Part shown: positions 1 through 9,800 of the stretch, one piece after another
How the letters are laid out: each line of letters starts with the position of its first letter
Numbering within the stretch: the stretch's first letter is position 1
Assembly: GCF_000702545.1 (NCBI RefSeq)
Contig: NZ_JNIO01000008.1
Span: 1,054,001-1,118,000 of the forward strand
DNA from: Selenomonas sp. AB3002
GTDB taxonomy: Bacteria; Bacillota; Negativicutes; Selenomonadales; Selenomonadaceae
Length of the DNA stretch: 64,000 bases
Reading direction: 5' to 3'
Made by a program: the position numbers and the translations under genes
Notes under the pieces: generated by a model
Seen by the model: the letters and a program-made list of their open reading frames with translations, nothing else
Databases searched by the model: none
Told to the model about the DNA's origin: nothing

Positions 1-1196
1 TAGTCTCCCTCAGGCACACTGCCCAAAAGGTTGGCGGCTCCAGCAAGAGTCAGGGAAACTTTGCGTCCGTCTGCGCCGATGACAATGGCGAAGGATTGCT
101 CATCATCTTTCAGCGGTGCCACCAGTTCCAAATGCGGCGATTCCAGTTTCGGCGAGAAAATCTCATAGGGCAGCCCAGCAATATGTGCACTGCGCGGGCC
201 TACATCCGTTATCTTTCCATCCTCCACGCGAATCATGCTGCCGCCGGCTACGCCCAAAGTCCGCACATCCAGTGAGGAAAGATAGGTTTTATGGCCGCCG
301 ATTTCACCATAGCGCACCATGACACGTCCGTCCTTTACCACGGAAATATCTGTGGACGTGCCTCCTGCTTCCAGAAAAATCCCGTCCGAGAGTTTTTCGT
401 ACATCAGGACACCTGCCACGCCGGCAGCCAGCCCCGAAAGCATAGTTAAAATCGGACGCCGCCGCACTTCATCAACGGTCATGACGCCGCCATCACAGCG
501 CATGATCATCAGAGAGGCCGGAATTCCTGAACGCTTGACGCAGGCCTCCGTCATATCCGCCGTTTCCATCATGCGCGGAATCAGGCTGCCGTTTACCACA
601 GCCGTCCTGGTCCGGACTTTCAGTCCGTAGAGCTTGGAAACCTCATGGCCCCCCGTAGCATAGAGCCCCATATTCCGCGCCAGCTTCACCACAAAGCTTT
701 CGTTGGCAGGGTCATCCACGCCATAAGCCTCCGTGGCCACAATGACCTCGGCACCGGCATCTTTCAGCTCTTTTATCTTGCCGGCAATTTCCTGTTCGTC
801 AGCTTTAGCATCTGCCGTTTCCACGAAGGAGTAGACAGTTTTCAGTTCCTTGCCCAAAGCCAGCGGTATATTACCGATATTGCTGACGGTCTTCGCCCTT
901 CCGGCCTCCAAGCCGCTGCCCATGGCCAGAATCCCGGTGCAGGCCACATCGCCTTCCAACAGGGCATTGGTGGCCTGCGTGGTTCCATGGGCGATAAAGA
1001 CCACTTCTTCGGGGGCAATGCCGTTCTTTTGCAGGATATTTTGCAGGACTTTGACGATGCCCTCAGCCACGCCCTCTTTGGCATCATGGGTGGTGGGGAT
1101 TTTTTCCTGGGCAATGATCTCGTAGGTGGCGCTGTCAATTGCCACGGCATCGGTGAAGGTGCCGCCTACGTCAATGCCAATTCGCACTTGTCTCAT
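1..1196 (-). CDS. Hydantoinase/oxoprolinase family protein, N-terminal part (runs off the window)
   Basis: The reverse strand reads from ATG at 1196 without a stop to the window edge, about 398 codons. The N-terminus MRQVRIGIDVGGTFTDAV is the phosphate-binding start of the Hydant_A_N fold (ASKHA type). It is followed by an AHGTTQATNALLEGD segment and later by GGTSTDISVVKDGR, both typical of the hydantoinase A/5-oxoprolinase family. Known members use ATP to open cyclic amides such as hydantoins or 5-oxoproline, or carboxylate ketones, usually with a B subunit. The C-terminus and any B subunit lie outside the window. It starts 10 bases after the stop of a permease on the same strand, so the two are probably co-transcribed and the permease may import its substrate. 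The substrate is not known. Confidence 0.85.
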   Translation of the reverse strand, partial: MRQVRIGIDVGGTFTDAVAIDSATYEIIAQEKIPTTHDAKEGVAEGIVKVLQNILQKNGIAPEEVVFIAHGTTQATNALLEGDVACTGILAMGSGLEAGRAKTVSNIGNIPLALGKELKTVYSFVETADAKADEQEIAGKIKELKDAGAEVIVATEAYGVDDPANESFVVKLARNMGLYATGGHEVSKLYGLKVRTRTAVVNGSLIPRMMETADMTEACVKRSGIPASLMIMRCDGGVMTVDEVRRRPILTMLSGLAAGVAGVLMYEKLSDGIFLEAGGTSTDISVVKDGRVMVRYGEIGGHKTYLSSLDVRTLGVAGGSMIRVEDGKITDVGPRSAHIAGLPYEIFSPKLESPHLELVAPLKDDEQSFAIVIGADGRKVSLTLAGAANLLGSVPEGD

Positions 1197-1205
1197 AGTC
1201 CCACC

Positions 1206-2594
1206 TCACCGCAAGATTGCTACAAAAATCATCATCATGACGCAGGCTGCCCAGGCGTAGGGCAGAACCTTTTTCATTACAGCGGTGGCATCCACACCGG
1301 CAAAACCGGCCAGCCAGGTATTATGGGAGTTGGTGGGGTCGGCAATCCCCTGCAGATAACCTACGCCCGCAAACATACCATACAAAGCGGAGGCCGGCAG
1401 GAAGTTCAGATTCGTCAGGATGGTCGCAATCCCTGTCCCCATGCCATACATATTGAAGGGACCGCGGTAGAGAGCCGCCGGTGCCAGCAGCGTAAAGAAA
1501 ATCAGCACGCCATAGAAGGAAGAGGGCATGATGGCAGTCATCAAGGGATTCAGGATTTCTACGGCGGCCTGCTGGGTGGTCGCTGTCACCAGCATGCCAA
1601 TCCCCATGAAAAGGAACAAAACCCCGGCCACATCCTTGATGCCATCCACCAGGGAACCTGTGAACAGGTTAATCGCCTGTGAAGGATGGACAAGCAGCGC
1701 CGCATAAGCTGAGGCAAGGAAAAAGCCCAAGACCGCCGCCGCCACCGGGTCAACCTTTCCCTCAGCGGGATTGCCCAGCCCCACGGTGAAGTTGATCACA
1801 GCGATAACCGCCAGTGGCAGAATAGGCGTAACCAAAGCAGCGTTGGGAAGTGTCTGCTTTTTCTTGACCAGCGTTCCCGGCTTCTTATCAAGCAATTTCC
1901 CCAAAGTTTTCACCAGGCTGACAGGCACCGAAAGAAGGCCCCCTATAAATCCGCGCAGTAAGGCAAAAGCCGAGCCGCCATCATTATTCCCCCGCGGGAT
2001 ATTGATGACGATATACGCCGTTGTCACCGTCAGGGAAATGAGCGCCCCAGGAATAAAGTATTTCAGCACCGCCTCGGCGCCAAATATGCCAATGCCTGCC
2101 GCCGCCCCGGCAAAGTTCAGGGCACTGCCGGTCGTCATGCCCAGCAGGATCAGGATAACGGCATCTATCGGTTCCACTCCCGCACTGGTCATAATGGGAA
2201 TGGCAATGGAACCAATCATGATGATTGCCCCCAGACCGGTCATCCCTAAAAAAACAAAGGCCGTAGCCGCCGTCATCAAAGTCGCTAAAGCGATGGGCTT
2301 ATCCCCGGAAAGCTCGGCGGCTTTTTTGATGATGGCATCAGAAATATTCGTCTTCTGGATCACCTTGGCAAACATGGAGCCAAAGACCACCAGCACGATA
2401 GGCGCACTCAGGCGAAATGACCCCTTCACGACGATATTGCCTAACCAGTCAAAAAAAGGCACGCCGCAAATAAGGGCAATCCACGCCGCCATCAAAGGCA
2501 GCGCCAATAAAGTGGGCAACAAGCGCTTCACCATCAAGATGGCAAACAACACAAAGCCCAATAAAAGCAAAATCCCCGCCAAACTCATATACAT
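1206..2594 (-). CDS. Ion-transporter (GntP/citrate-type) family permease
   Basis: A 462-residue protein of almost continuous hydrophobic segments, about 11-13 membrane helices, without a signal peptide. The mid-protein run of small residues (GMTTGSALNFAGAAAGIG) and the repeated hairpin-like halves resemble the ion transporter superfamily (GntP, CitM, TRAP-M-like), which import organic acids with protons or sodium. Two ATGs lie close together at the start (MYMSLAG); GGGAG stands upstream and fits the second slightly better. It lies between a secreted unknown protein and the hydantoinase-type gene, with a 10-base gap to the latter, so import of a cyclic amide or acidic amide is a reasonable guess. 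The exact family is inferred from general pattern. Confidence 0.6.
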   Translation of the reverse strand: MYMSLAGILLLLGFVLFAILMVKRLLPTLLALPLMAAWIALICGVPFFDWLGNIVVKGSFRLSAPIVLVVFGSMFAKVIQKTNISDAIIKKAAELSGDKPIALATLMTAATAFVFLGMTGLGAIIMIGSIAIPIMTSAGVEPIDAVILILLGMTTGSALNFAGAAAGIGIFGAEAVLKYFIPGALISLTVTTAYIVINIPRGNNDGGSAFALLRGFIGGLLSVPVSLVKTLGKLLDKKPGTLVKKKQTLPNAALVTPILPLAVIAVINFTVGLGNPAEGKVDPVAAAVLGFFLASAYAALLVHPSQAINLFTGSLVDGIKDVAGVLFLFMGIGMLVTATTQQAAVEILNPLMTAIMPSSFYGVLIFFTLLAPAALYRGPFNMYGMGTGIATILTNLNFLPASALYGMFAGVGYLQGIADPTNSHNTWLAGFAGVDATAVMKKVLPYAWAACVMMMIFVAILR

Positions 2595-2638
2595 CCACTC
2601 CCTACTACCTTCCTAAATTACACACAGCAGTCCCTTGC

Positions 2639-3766
2639 TCATTCATCGGCTGCCGGCATGAGTATCAGGCAGGCAGGAAGATTCGAAGCCCCCGGTGGGG
2701 AGAACTCGAAGCAGTTGGGTACAGAGTTGTCATAGCGACCCAAATCAGCCAGCTCCATGTTATTGCCAAAAATGGCTGTCCCCTCTTCAAGAGCTTTGTA
2801 TACATTCTCCGGCTCCGGGGGAGTCTGCTCCCCGAAGTAGCCGGGGCCTTCTGGCGTCTCAATCAGTTTCGTATGTGGACTGCGTCCCCGGCGCACAGTC
2901 ATGATGCCGGCATAGACGCCCCCTAAGGGTGACAAATAGTACTGTACTTTGGGAGACCCTTTTTTGACAGGTATGGCAATCTTATAGAGCACGCCATAAT
3001 TGCCATAATTCACCGTCTGGCTGCCATCGGTGGCATCCACCCCTGCCTTGTATTTGTCTAATTTATTATCCGCCAGCATGATGTAGACAATGCCATCCCG
3101 TTCCGGGTCATATTCCCGCTCAGAGGTAATCTCCCTGTCCATGCCCTTATAAGTACCACGAAGGGCCACGGAGTCCCTGGGCAGCACTTTGGCCCCTTCC
3201 ATGAACTCCACAGGGTCCGCCTTGGCAGGATACATGATGACGGAGGTCTTCACAGGATGATCCACCTGGAAATCGTAGACGCCATACACCAGCTCTCCGG
3301 GCTGCAGGACAATTTCATCCATGCCGGACTGAAGCAGGCGCTTCCTGTTCTTCAACAGCAAAACAAGATCTGATTTCTTTTCGCCAAAATACTGGCGCTG
3401 GGTATTCTTGCCCACCCAAAGATAGTATTCGCTGGGCTTGGCTGTACCGCCACGGGTCACTTGTACTATGTTGTAATTCTCCTCGGAGTTGGCATTTTCC
3501 AGCACTACTGCCACTTTCTGGGGCACCTTGGTGTTGTTCAGATGATAGTAAAGCACCCTCACCTCGCCATTCACGGTGTCCTGATAAAGGATCCCCGGTC
3601 TGTCCACATACTCCGGGCTATCGGAAAACAGCAGGGTGCCGCCTGTGTCCTTGGAAGTCACTTCCCACCGGTGCATAGTATCCGATTTTGGGGCAGTTTC
3701 CGCCACCATAGGCATGCAAGCCAGCGCGCAAAACACACCAGCTGCCAGTTTCATCTTCAATGTCAT
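2639..3766 (-). CDS. Secreted protein of unknown function
   Basis: A 375-residue protein with a clear signal peptide (MKLAAGVFCALACMPMVAETA) and no further membrane segment. The ATG at 3766 is chosen because GGGGAG precedes it by four bases; an upstream TTG in frame lacks such a site. The mature part is rich in beta-strand-like stretches, with several aromatic and charged patches and two Cys near the C-terminus (NCFEF, PACLIL). I do not recognise the family. It follows the DUF4127 gene by 25 bases and precedes the permease by 44 bases, so it belongs to the same probable operon and acts outside the inner membrane. Confidence 0.75.
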   Translation of the reverse strand: MTLKMKLAAGVFCALACMPMVAETAPKSDTMHRWEVTSKDTGGTLLFSDSPEYVDRPGILYQDTVNGEVRVLYYHLNNTKVPQKVAVVLENANSEENYNIVQVTRGGTAKPSEYYLWVGKNTQRQYFGEKKSDLVLLLKNRKRLLQSGMDEIVLQPGELVYGVYDFQVDHPVKTSVIMYPAKADPVEFMEGAKVLPRDSVALRGTYKGMDREITSEREYDPERDGIVYIMLADNKLDKYKAGVDATDGSQTVNYGNYGVLYKIAIPVKKGSPKVQYYLSPLGGVYAGIMTVRRGRSPHTKLIETPEGPGYFGEQTPPEPENVYKALEEGTAIFGNNMELADLGRYDNSVPNCFEFSPPGASNLPACLILMPAADE

Positions 3767-3791
3767 TCTGCTCCCCAACCTTCCTATGTTT

Positions 3792-5423
3792 TTAACGAAA
3801 GATCACATCACATTCGAACATCCTGAGCCATGGGTTCTTGACGGTAAAATCTGCAGAAATATTGGGCATATGCTTCCTGGCGAAATCCTGCATAAGCTCT
3901 GTGTTGCGCTTTTCCGCAAAAGCGAGCTTGTCATCCAGTTTGTAGTAATACTTATAGCTGCCAAAGTTCCGCACCAGTTCCGCGCCTACATGTGAGCGCA
4001 CATTGGCCTGATAAGCCCAGTCGTCCAGATAACGCACCGCAAGCAGGTGATCCTTGGCAGCGTCGGTCATTTTCCCCACCAGCATCCCCGTACCCAAGGC
4101 AAAGCCAGTGGAGTTGGTGGCAGTATTCCAGCCGGAATACGTCTTGAGCTTGAACAGCAGGTTCTTCTGTTCCAAAATATTCAGCAAGGCATTGTCTGCG
4201 CCGTTGGCATACTTTATGTCTGCCACCCCCACAGGATAGCCGGCCTTGACAGCATCTTCCACCATTTTGGCAAAGGCTTTTGTACCCTTATCCGCTTTCA
4301 AATCCGGCACAAAATCCGCCTCTGTAGGCAAGCCGTTATGGGTTTCAATGGTTATGCCTTTTTGCTCCGTATTGACAAGCAGCAGCAGATCTGCCCGCTT
4401 GGGAGTTCTCACCTGCATCCCCCCGGCGATCTTCAGCGCGGCTTCTACAGATTTGGAAATCTTCTCATCGGAAAAATCCGGAACGGTGTCCCCGCCCTTG
4501 CCCGGAGCATAGCGAACACAGACAAAGGGGATATTACACGTCATATCATTGATAGCCCGGTTCAAAAGCAAAATGTTGAATTCATCAATCCCCGGCATGG
4601 ATTGGAATTTGCTCTTGGGTAGGTTCTTCTGCTCTGCATAAGTCAGAATCTCCCGATTTTCCCGATGGGTCTGGCACAAGGGAGCATTGTCATCTCTGCC
4701 CAAAATCAGATAATCGATGGTGCCCGCTGCCGTCATATCCATCAAGGCTTTGGTGGCAGCCAGATTTTTGGCCCGCCTGCCAAACCAATTCTTTTGGCAC
4801 TCCTGGGGGATAGCTTTTTCGTATGCCTGCAAATCCCGCTCCTCTGCCGCAGAAAGCCTGCCTATTTCCCCCTTGTCCAGCAGACGGGTGTACTGGAAGA
4901 TAGCAGCGCCGTACTGCTCATAATAGGCAGGCTCCTCGATATTGCCTGCCCACCCCTGATACGGCGTGCGCATAAGAGAATCAAAGACGTAGATATGCAG
5001 TTGGGGATTATCCTGCCGCAGCCGTTTGAAATTCTCCAGGCGTTCGGCCAGCTCTGCCTGACTGACCTCATGCTTTCGCGAAGGTATCAGCCCCCCATAA
5101 AGCATGGAATCCGACGCTATGATAGCCGACTTTGCTTGGGGTGCATTTTCCTGCAGCCACTGCCATAGTTCCTGCGGATGCCCCATGTTGGTAGCATTGC
5201 TCAAAAGCTCCTTGGGCGGCAACACCAGTTCATAGCCGGCTGCCTCCACCACTTCTACTGTCTGATGATAGGAAATCGGCCTGTCATCATGGGGAATAAA
5301 CAGTATCCTGCCTCCCGCCTGAGCAGAGCACCAGGGCAATAAAAGCGCAGTCAATAAGAACATAAATATTATTTTCAACAATTCAACGCACCCCGTTTCA
5401 TATACTTTTCTATATTTCTTCAA
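3792..5423 (-). CDS. DUF4127 family protein, exported
   Basis: About 540 residues. After a hydrophobic N-terminus (LKIIFMFLLTALLLPW, cleavage likely after CSAQA) come the family hallmarks: RILFIPHDDRPISYHQ at the mature N-terminus, ASDSMLYGGLIPSRKH, LGRDDNAPLCQT, and near the C-terminus a WNTATNSTGFALGTGM block. These match DUF4127 (Pfam PF13552), whose enzymatic role I do not know to be established; the Asp-rich motifs suggest a metal or sugar site. The open frame begins with TTG at 5423 behind a weak GGTGA; an in-frame TTG just before the hydrophobic segment is an alternative. It lies 31 bases downstream of the NamZ-type gene, which suggests a joint role in cell-wall or glycan breakdown. 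Confidence 0.85.
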   Translation of the reverse strand: MKKYRKVYETGCVELLKIIFMFLLTALLLPWCSAQAGGRILFIPHDDRPISYHQTVEVVEAAGYELVLPPKELLSNATNMGHPQELWQWLQENAPQAKSAIIASDSMLYGGLIPSRKHEVSQAELAERLENFKRLRQDNPQLHIYVFDSLMRTPYQGWAGNIEEPAYYEQYGAAIFQYTRLLDKGEIGRLSAAEERDLQAYEKAIPQECQKNWFGRRAKNLAATKALMDMTAAGTIDYLILGRDDNAPLCQTHRENREILTYAEQKNLPKSKFQSMPGIDEFNILLLNRAINDMTCNIPFVCVRYAPGKGGDTVPDFSDEKISKSVEAALKIAGGMQVRTPKRADLLLLVNTEQKGITIETHNGLPTEADFVPDLKADKGTKAFAKMVEDAVKAGYPVGVADIKYANGADNALLNILEQKNLLFKLKTYSGWNTATNSTGFALGTGMLVGKMTDAAKDHLLAVRYLDDWAYQANVRSHVGAELVRNFGSYKYYYKLDDKLAFAEKRNTELMQDFARKHMPNISADFTVKNPWLRMFECDVIFR

Positions 5424-5454
5424 ACTTCACCAGAGTTCGTGAACATCAGAAAAC

Positions 5455-6684
5455 CTACTCGTACAATAAATACGGCCGCCGCTGCTTCTTGAACCTTCTT
5501 ACATCTTCCTGCCACATAGCACTGATTTCCTGGGCGCTCTTTCCGGCCATAATAGCTTCCCGCACATAGGTTTGGCCCATGAGCAAATCAAAGTACACCA
5601 TCTCTCTGCCAGACCTTCGGGAAGTAAATTTCCAAAAAAACTTTTCTCCCTTTCCCTGCCTGCGGAAGATTTTATATGCATTCACCACATAGGAGAGATC
5701 CATACCTTTCGACCGCAATTTCAGCTCGCTTTCCTGGCTGAAATCTGCGCCGTAACAAATTTCTCCCTCCCGGAGGGGAGACAATGCGGATTTCATGCTT
5801 GTGGGAGTAAAGCTATAGCTGTACTCACCCTGCAGCTCCGGAGCACCGAAACACTGGAAGGGATGCTCTGTCCCCCGCCCCACGCTTACCGCTGTGCCCT
5901 CGAAGGGACACAGGGAGGCATAGAGATAGATGGCCTTCATATTGGGAAGGTTCGGGGATGGAGGCACCGGCAGTGCATAGGCTGTCCGATGATTGTAGTT
6001 CTGGCAGGGAATCACGGTGAATTTCGGCTTATGGCGAAGGTTCAGCCAACCTTCGCCGATAGCCATGTTCATAAGTTCCCCCAAGGTCATGCCATGCACC
6101 GTGGGTATAGGGAGCCGTCCGACATGACTTTTCAGGCTCATATCCAGCAGCGGCCCATCTACATAATGACCGTTGGGATTCGGCCTGTCCAGCAAAATGA
6201 CCTCCTTGTCATAACAGGCGCAAGCCTCCATGAGATCACAGATGTTTATATAATAGGTGTAATATCTCAGCCCCACATCTTGAATATCCATGACCAGCAC
6301 ATCGAATTTTTCCATATCCTCCTTAGCGGGCATGACGGTGTCTCCATCGTAAAGGGACAGGATGGGAATCCCTGTTACAGGATCCGTACCACTATCCACC
6401 GATTCTCCCGCTGGAGCGTCTCCCCTGATGCCATGTTCCGGAGAAAAAAGGGCTGTCACATACTGGCCATCCTTCAGGAGCACATCCAAAATATGCTCTT
6501 CGCCGATTCTGGCCGTCTGGTTGCAAAAGAGCGCCACCCGCTTTCCTGCGAGCAACGGCAAATATTCCTCTGTCCTGGCATCCCCAGGAATAACGGCAGC
6601 ACCATGGACTAAAGGGCATTGCCCTGTCAGAAAAAAAACGATGGCCAATATCAGATACAAGCATTGTTTTCTTTGTATTGCCAT
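5455..6684 (-). CDS. namZ: DUF1343/NamZ-type exo-beta-N-acetylmuramidase, exported
   Basis: 409 residues with a signal peptide (LYLILAIVFFLTGQCPLVHG). The mature part shows the DUF1343 series of motifs: RVALFCNQTARIG, LFSPEHGIRG, VLVMDIQDVGLRYYTY, ILLDRPNPNG, PTVHGMTLGEL and GRGTEHPFQCFG. In Bacillus subtilis NamZ (YbbC) releases terminal N-acetylmuramic acid from peptidoglycan fragments. AGGAG lies seven bases before the ATG. It sits downstream of a PTS EIICB gene and the autotransporter, which fits amino-sugar salvage, but no murQ, nagZ or anmK homologue is in view. The symbol follows family membership; activity is inferred. Confidence 0.85.
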   Translation of the reverse strand: MAIQRKQCLYLILAIVFFLTGQCPLVHGAAVIPGDARTEEYLPLLAGKRVALFCNQTARIGEEHILDVLLKDGQYVTALFSPEHGIRGDAPAGESVDSGTDPVTGIPILSLYDGDTVMPAKEDMEKFDVLVMDIQDVGLRYYTYYINICDLMEACACYDKEVILLDRPNPNGHYVDGPLLDMSLKSHVGRLPIPTVHGMTLGELMNMAIGEGWLNLRHKPKFTVIPCQNYNHRTAYALPVPPSPNLPNMKAIYLYASLCPFEGTAVSVGRGTEHPFQCFGAPELQGEYSYSFTPTSMKSALSPLREGEICYGADFSQESELKLRSKGMDLSYVVNAYKIFRRQGKGEKFFWKFTSRRSGREMVYFDLLMGQTYVREAIMAGKSAQEISAMWQEDVRRFKKQRRPYLLYE

Positions 6685-6732
6685 ATTTACTCCTATGCTT
6701 CCCTTAGCATTCTCACCTTATGCCTCCGATGG

Positions 6733-6852
6733 CTAAAAACAATTCTTGACCGTCACCAGGTCAACCTTTTCCTCATAATCATCGGGCAGCTTATGATAGA
6801 TCAAATTAGCGGCCGGAGGAACATTTTCAAGATTGCGTTCCTCTGCAAATAG
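6733..6852 (-). pseudogene. Unidentified coding remnant
   Basis: Between the autotransporter stop and the namZ start, one reverse-strand frame reads 39 residues with normal protein composition (LENVPPAANLIYHKLPDDYE, then KVDLVTVKNCF) from a stop codon to a TAG at 6733. It has no start codon or ribosome binding site. It looks like the tail of a gene whose front has been lost. I do not recognise it. Confidence 0.3.
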
Positions 6853-6869
6853 GCGTCATTTTCCTTTGC

Positions 6870-9800
6870 TTACCAAACTTTTCTCAGCGTAACGGATGCC
6901 AGGAGATCCTTATCGTGTGCGCCCTTCTGGAGCCGGGCTTCTCCATTCAGGAACCAGCCATTTGCAAATTCAGTATCACCGGACAGTGCGAAAATGAAAT
7001 GGGTCTTGTCCTGACTGTTACGCAAGCTATAGAATCTGCTGTCATTGCCCTCATAGCAGAAGGAAAGCTCCGGATCTGCTCCGGCAAAGGCATGCTTTAC
7101 CCCAAGGCGCATGCCGTAGCTGCCACGAGGCAGATAACGCTTCAGCTCTACGCCCAGCTGCCCTGCAAAGTAGGTGTTGTGCTTTCCTGAGACATGCTGG
7201 TTAAAGATGCCTGCGCCATTTTCCGCGTAGGATTTCTGGTTCAGCCAGGAAAGCTGCAGGCCTGCGTAAGGGCTGACATGCCAGATCTTGCCATCCCTGG
7301 CGTGGAGATCATATTTATATTCTCCTCCAATCTCTACCAAATTTGAGTTGTACCTGGCTTCTGCCCCAAGGCCCAATGCACTGATGCCACGGCGCAGTTT
7401 GTTCCGAATCCAGCCATAGTCCGCATAGAGATAAGCATCGGCGGCATCCTTGTGGTAGCCCGCGTAAATGCCGAACCTGGTGTCGTAGATATTGCCGCTG
7501 CCTGCCCGGGCACCAAGGCCCATGGTCTGGTAACTCAGGAATACGCCGCCCCGCCAGTTTTCGCTTAGCATGCGGTCATAGCCTCCCGATATGGCACTTC
7601 CATGGTAGTCCGCACCGCCCCTGAGGTCGCCCCAGTTCTTGGTGAACTTCACCCAGGCATTGTTATCCTGCGCCACGGGAAGCTCCACATTCATATTGAG
7701 GCCCTTCTCTTCTTCCCCATCTGCAAAATGACTCACCGGCAGGGTCACCTCTACGGGCTTGGTGGCAAATGCCGTGCTCAGGCGGTCGGAAATCACCCTG
7801 TCAGCCACGGTGCTCTGCTGTACAAGAGATGTCATCTGAGGTGCTGCCGAGGAACCGAGTTCTGTGAGAGCACTTTTGGCAGCTGAGGAATCTAAACTGT
7901 AGAGAGAACGCATCTCATTTCTCCGTGCATCCCCCACCAGCTTTTTCTGCATAGCATTCATGGCGTCATAAGCCTCCGCCTGCTCTGCCGTCACTTCTCC
8001 GAGATTGTTGGCAGAATGGGCTGTGACTTTCACCGTATTTCCTTCTATGGTACCAGTTGTCGAGAGCATTCCCGTGGCAGCGTATGGTTTTCCATCAGGA
8101 TTGGCCAGAGCACCTGTTACCGTCCCGGCCTTCAGCACAGTCATGGTTTCATCCGGCAGGGCATTGGTGACGGAAATCGTGGAGCCTTCCACATTCGCCG
8201 TGCCGTTCACAACAATATTGCCAAGGTCACCGCCGGCATAACCGCTTAATGTACCATCGGAAACCAAGTTTCCGTTAATCGTCATGGATTTGTCGCTGTA
8301 CGCGGAGCCTATCGTGCCATGATTGTAGAATTTTCCCGTCGTATCGTCCGAGAAACCTTCGGCCATTTTGGCAGTCATATCATTGACCGTGAACGTTCCG
8401 CCGAAAAGCCCCGCATCCTTCGCCACATTGACGCTCACCACGTCTGCCGCACCGCCGTAAACCAAATTGCCGTTGACGTTTATTTTCATGTTGTCCATGC
8501 CGTCAATGTCGCCGTCATACGCCATTGTATTGTTGAAATTCAATTTTGTCACAAGGTCGGGAATGTATTTTGTGTAGAGATATTCACCACCCTTGTATTG
8601 CAGCTTCAAGCCTTCAAGCAGTTTTGGCAGTTTGTCATTGGGATCTATTTCTTCAATCGGCGTTTCATTATCAAGTATACCGACCTCGGGGCTGAAATGT
8701 TTCCATTGCGAATGTATGTTGCCCTTGATTTCTGCCCCGTCATTTATGTTTATCGTATCGACAAAAGCCGTTGAATCAATGTAGATTGCATTGCCAGAAT
8801 TTTCCGGGTCAGCGATTAATTTGCCGGAAATATTAACTGTATTTACCATTGGGGCGGTCATATCGCCATTTTCTTGATCAGTAAAACTCCACATATCATT
8901 AGGGGAGAAGAATTCTGCAGGCGCAAGATTTTTTGCGTATGCAAGGGAGTTATTCCTGTATAGTCTTGCATATCGCATAAAAGACCCACGAATTTCTTTA
9001 CTTGCTCCCAAAGCATTTGCGCCGAAATCAAAAGAGAGCGCATTTCCACTTTCGCCTGTCGCCGTAACTGTGCCTTCAACATTTACATTGTGATTTTTTC
9101 CGTACGCAATCAAGATACCGTTGTTATTACTTCCGTCAGCGTGAATTTCCGTACCTCGGGGAACGGTAATCGTATTATTTACGCCGTCAACGCGAACGCC
9201 GACTGCGCCCGCCCCGTTTGCATAAATATTTCCAGCTTGCGTTATGTTGTTGTTCGAGCCGTAAATGTGCAAACCCGTACCAAAAGTGGAATTGTTGTAA
9301 CCGTCCACATATTTTCCGTTTTGTCTTGCTGAAAACCCCTGCGTATTTGTTAAGGTCAAGCCATCATTATAAATCGAGCGTCCGTAAAAGTTCCTTCTGT
9401 CAATATTGTAACCCATATCTTGCAGAGCCGCCAACTCAGCCTCCATAAAGTTTACATAGCTTCTGTAATTTTGGTGGCTCATCATGCTTCTTGCCAATTC
9501 CAAATGGCTGATTTCCGGGGTCCCACCTTCCCACAAATTGATGGGTATTCCGCTGATTTGCTGGCCATCGCCGCGCGTGAAAGTTTTTCCATCCAAAACC
9601 TCGACAACGTTTTTCCCCGCAAAATACAGATACATTTTTCCATCTTGCCTTGCCTCTAACGTATTCGGCACATAAAGAGTATTTCCCGGTTTGATTTCCG
9701 CTTTCATGTCGGGATTTTCATCAAGTATAGCATTCAAAACTGGCAAATCATCTTTTGACGGCAAAATTATAGCGTTCGGCGTTGCTTTTGTTCCGTATTG

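Noticed and set aside
645-1682. Long plus-strand open frame of 345 codons
   Set aside because: It lies opposite the hydantoinase and permease genes, has a His/Gly-rich composition and no ribosome binding site; a shadow of the real reverse-strand genes.
5572-6612. Plus-strand frame of 346 codons over namZ
   Set aside because: Opposite to DUF1343 motifs in good order; shadow.
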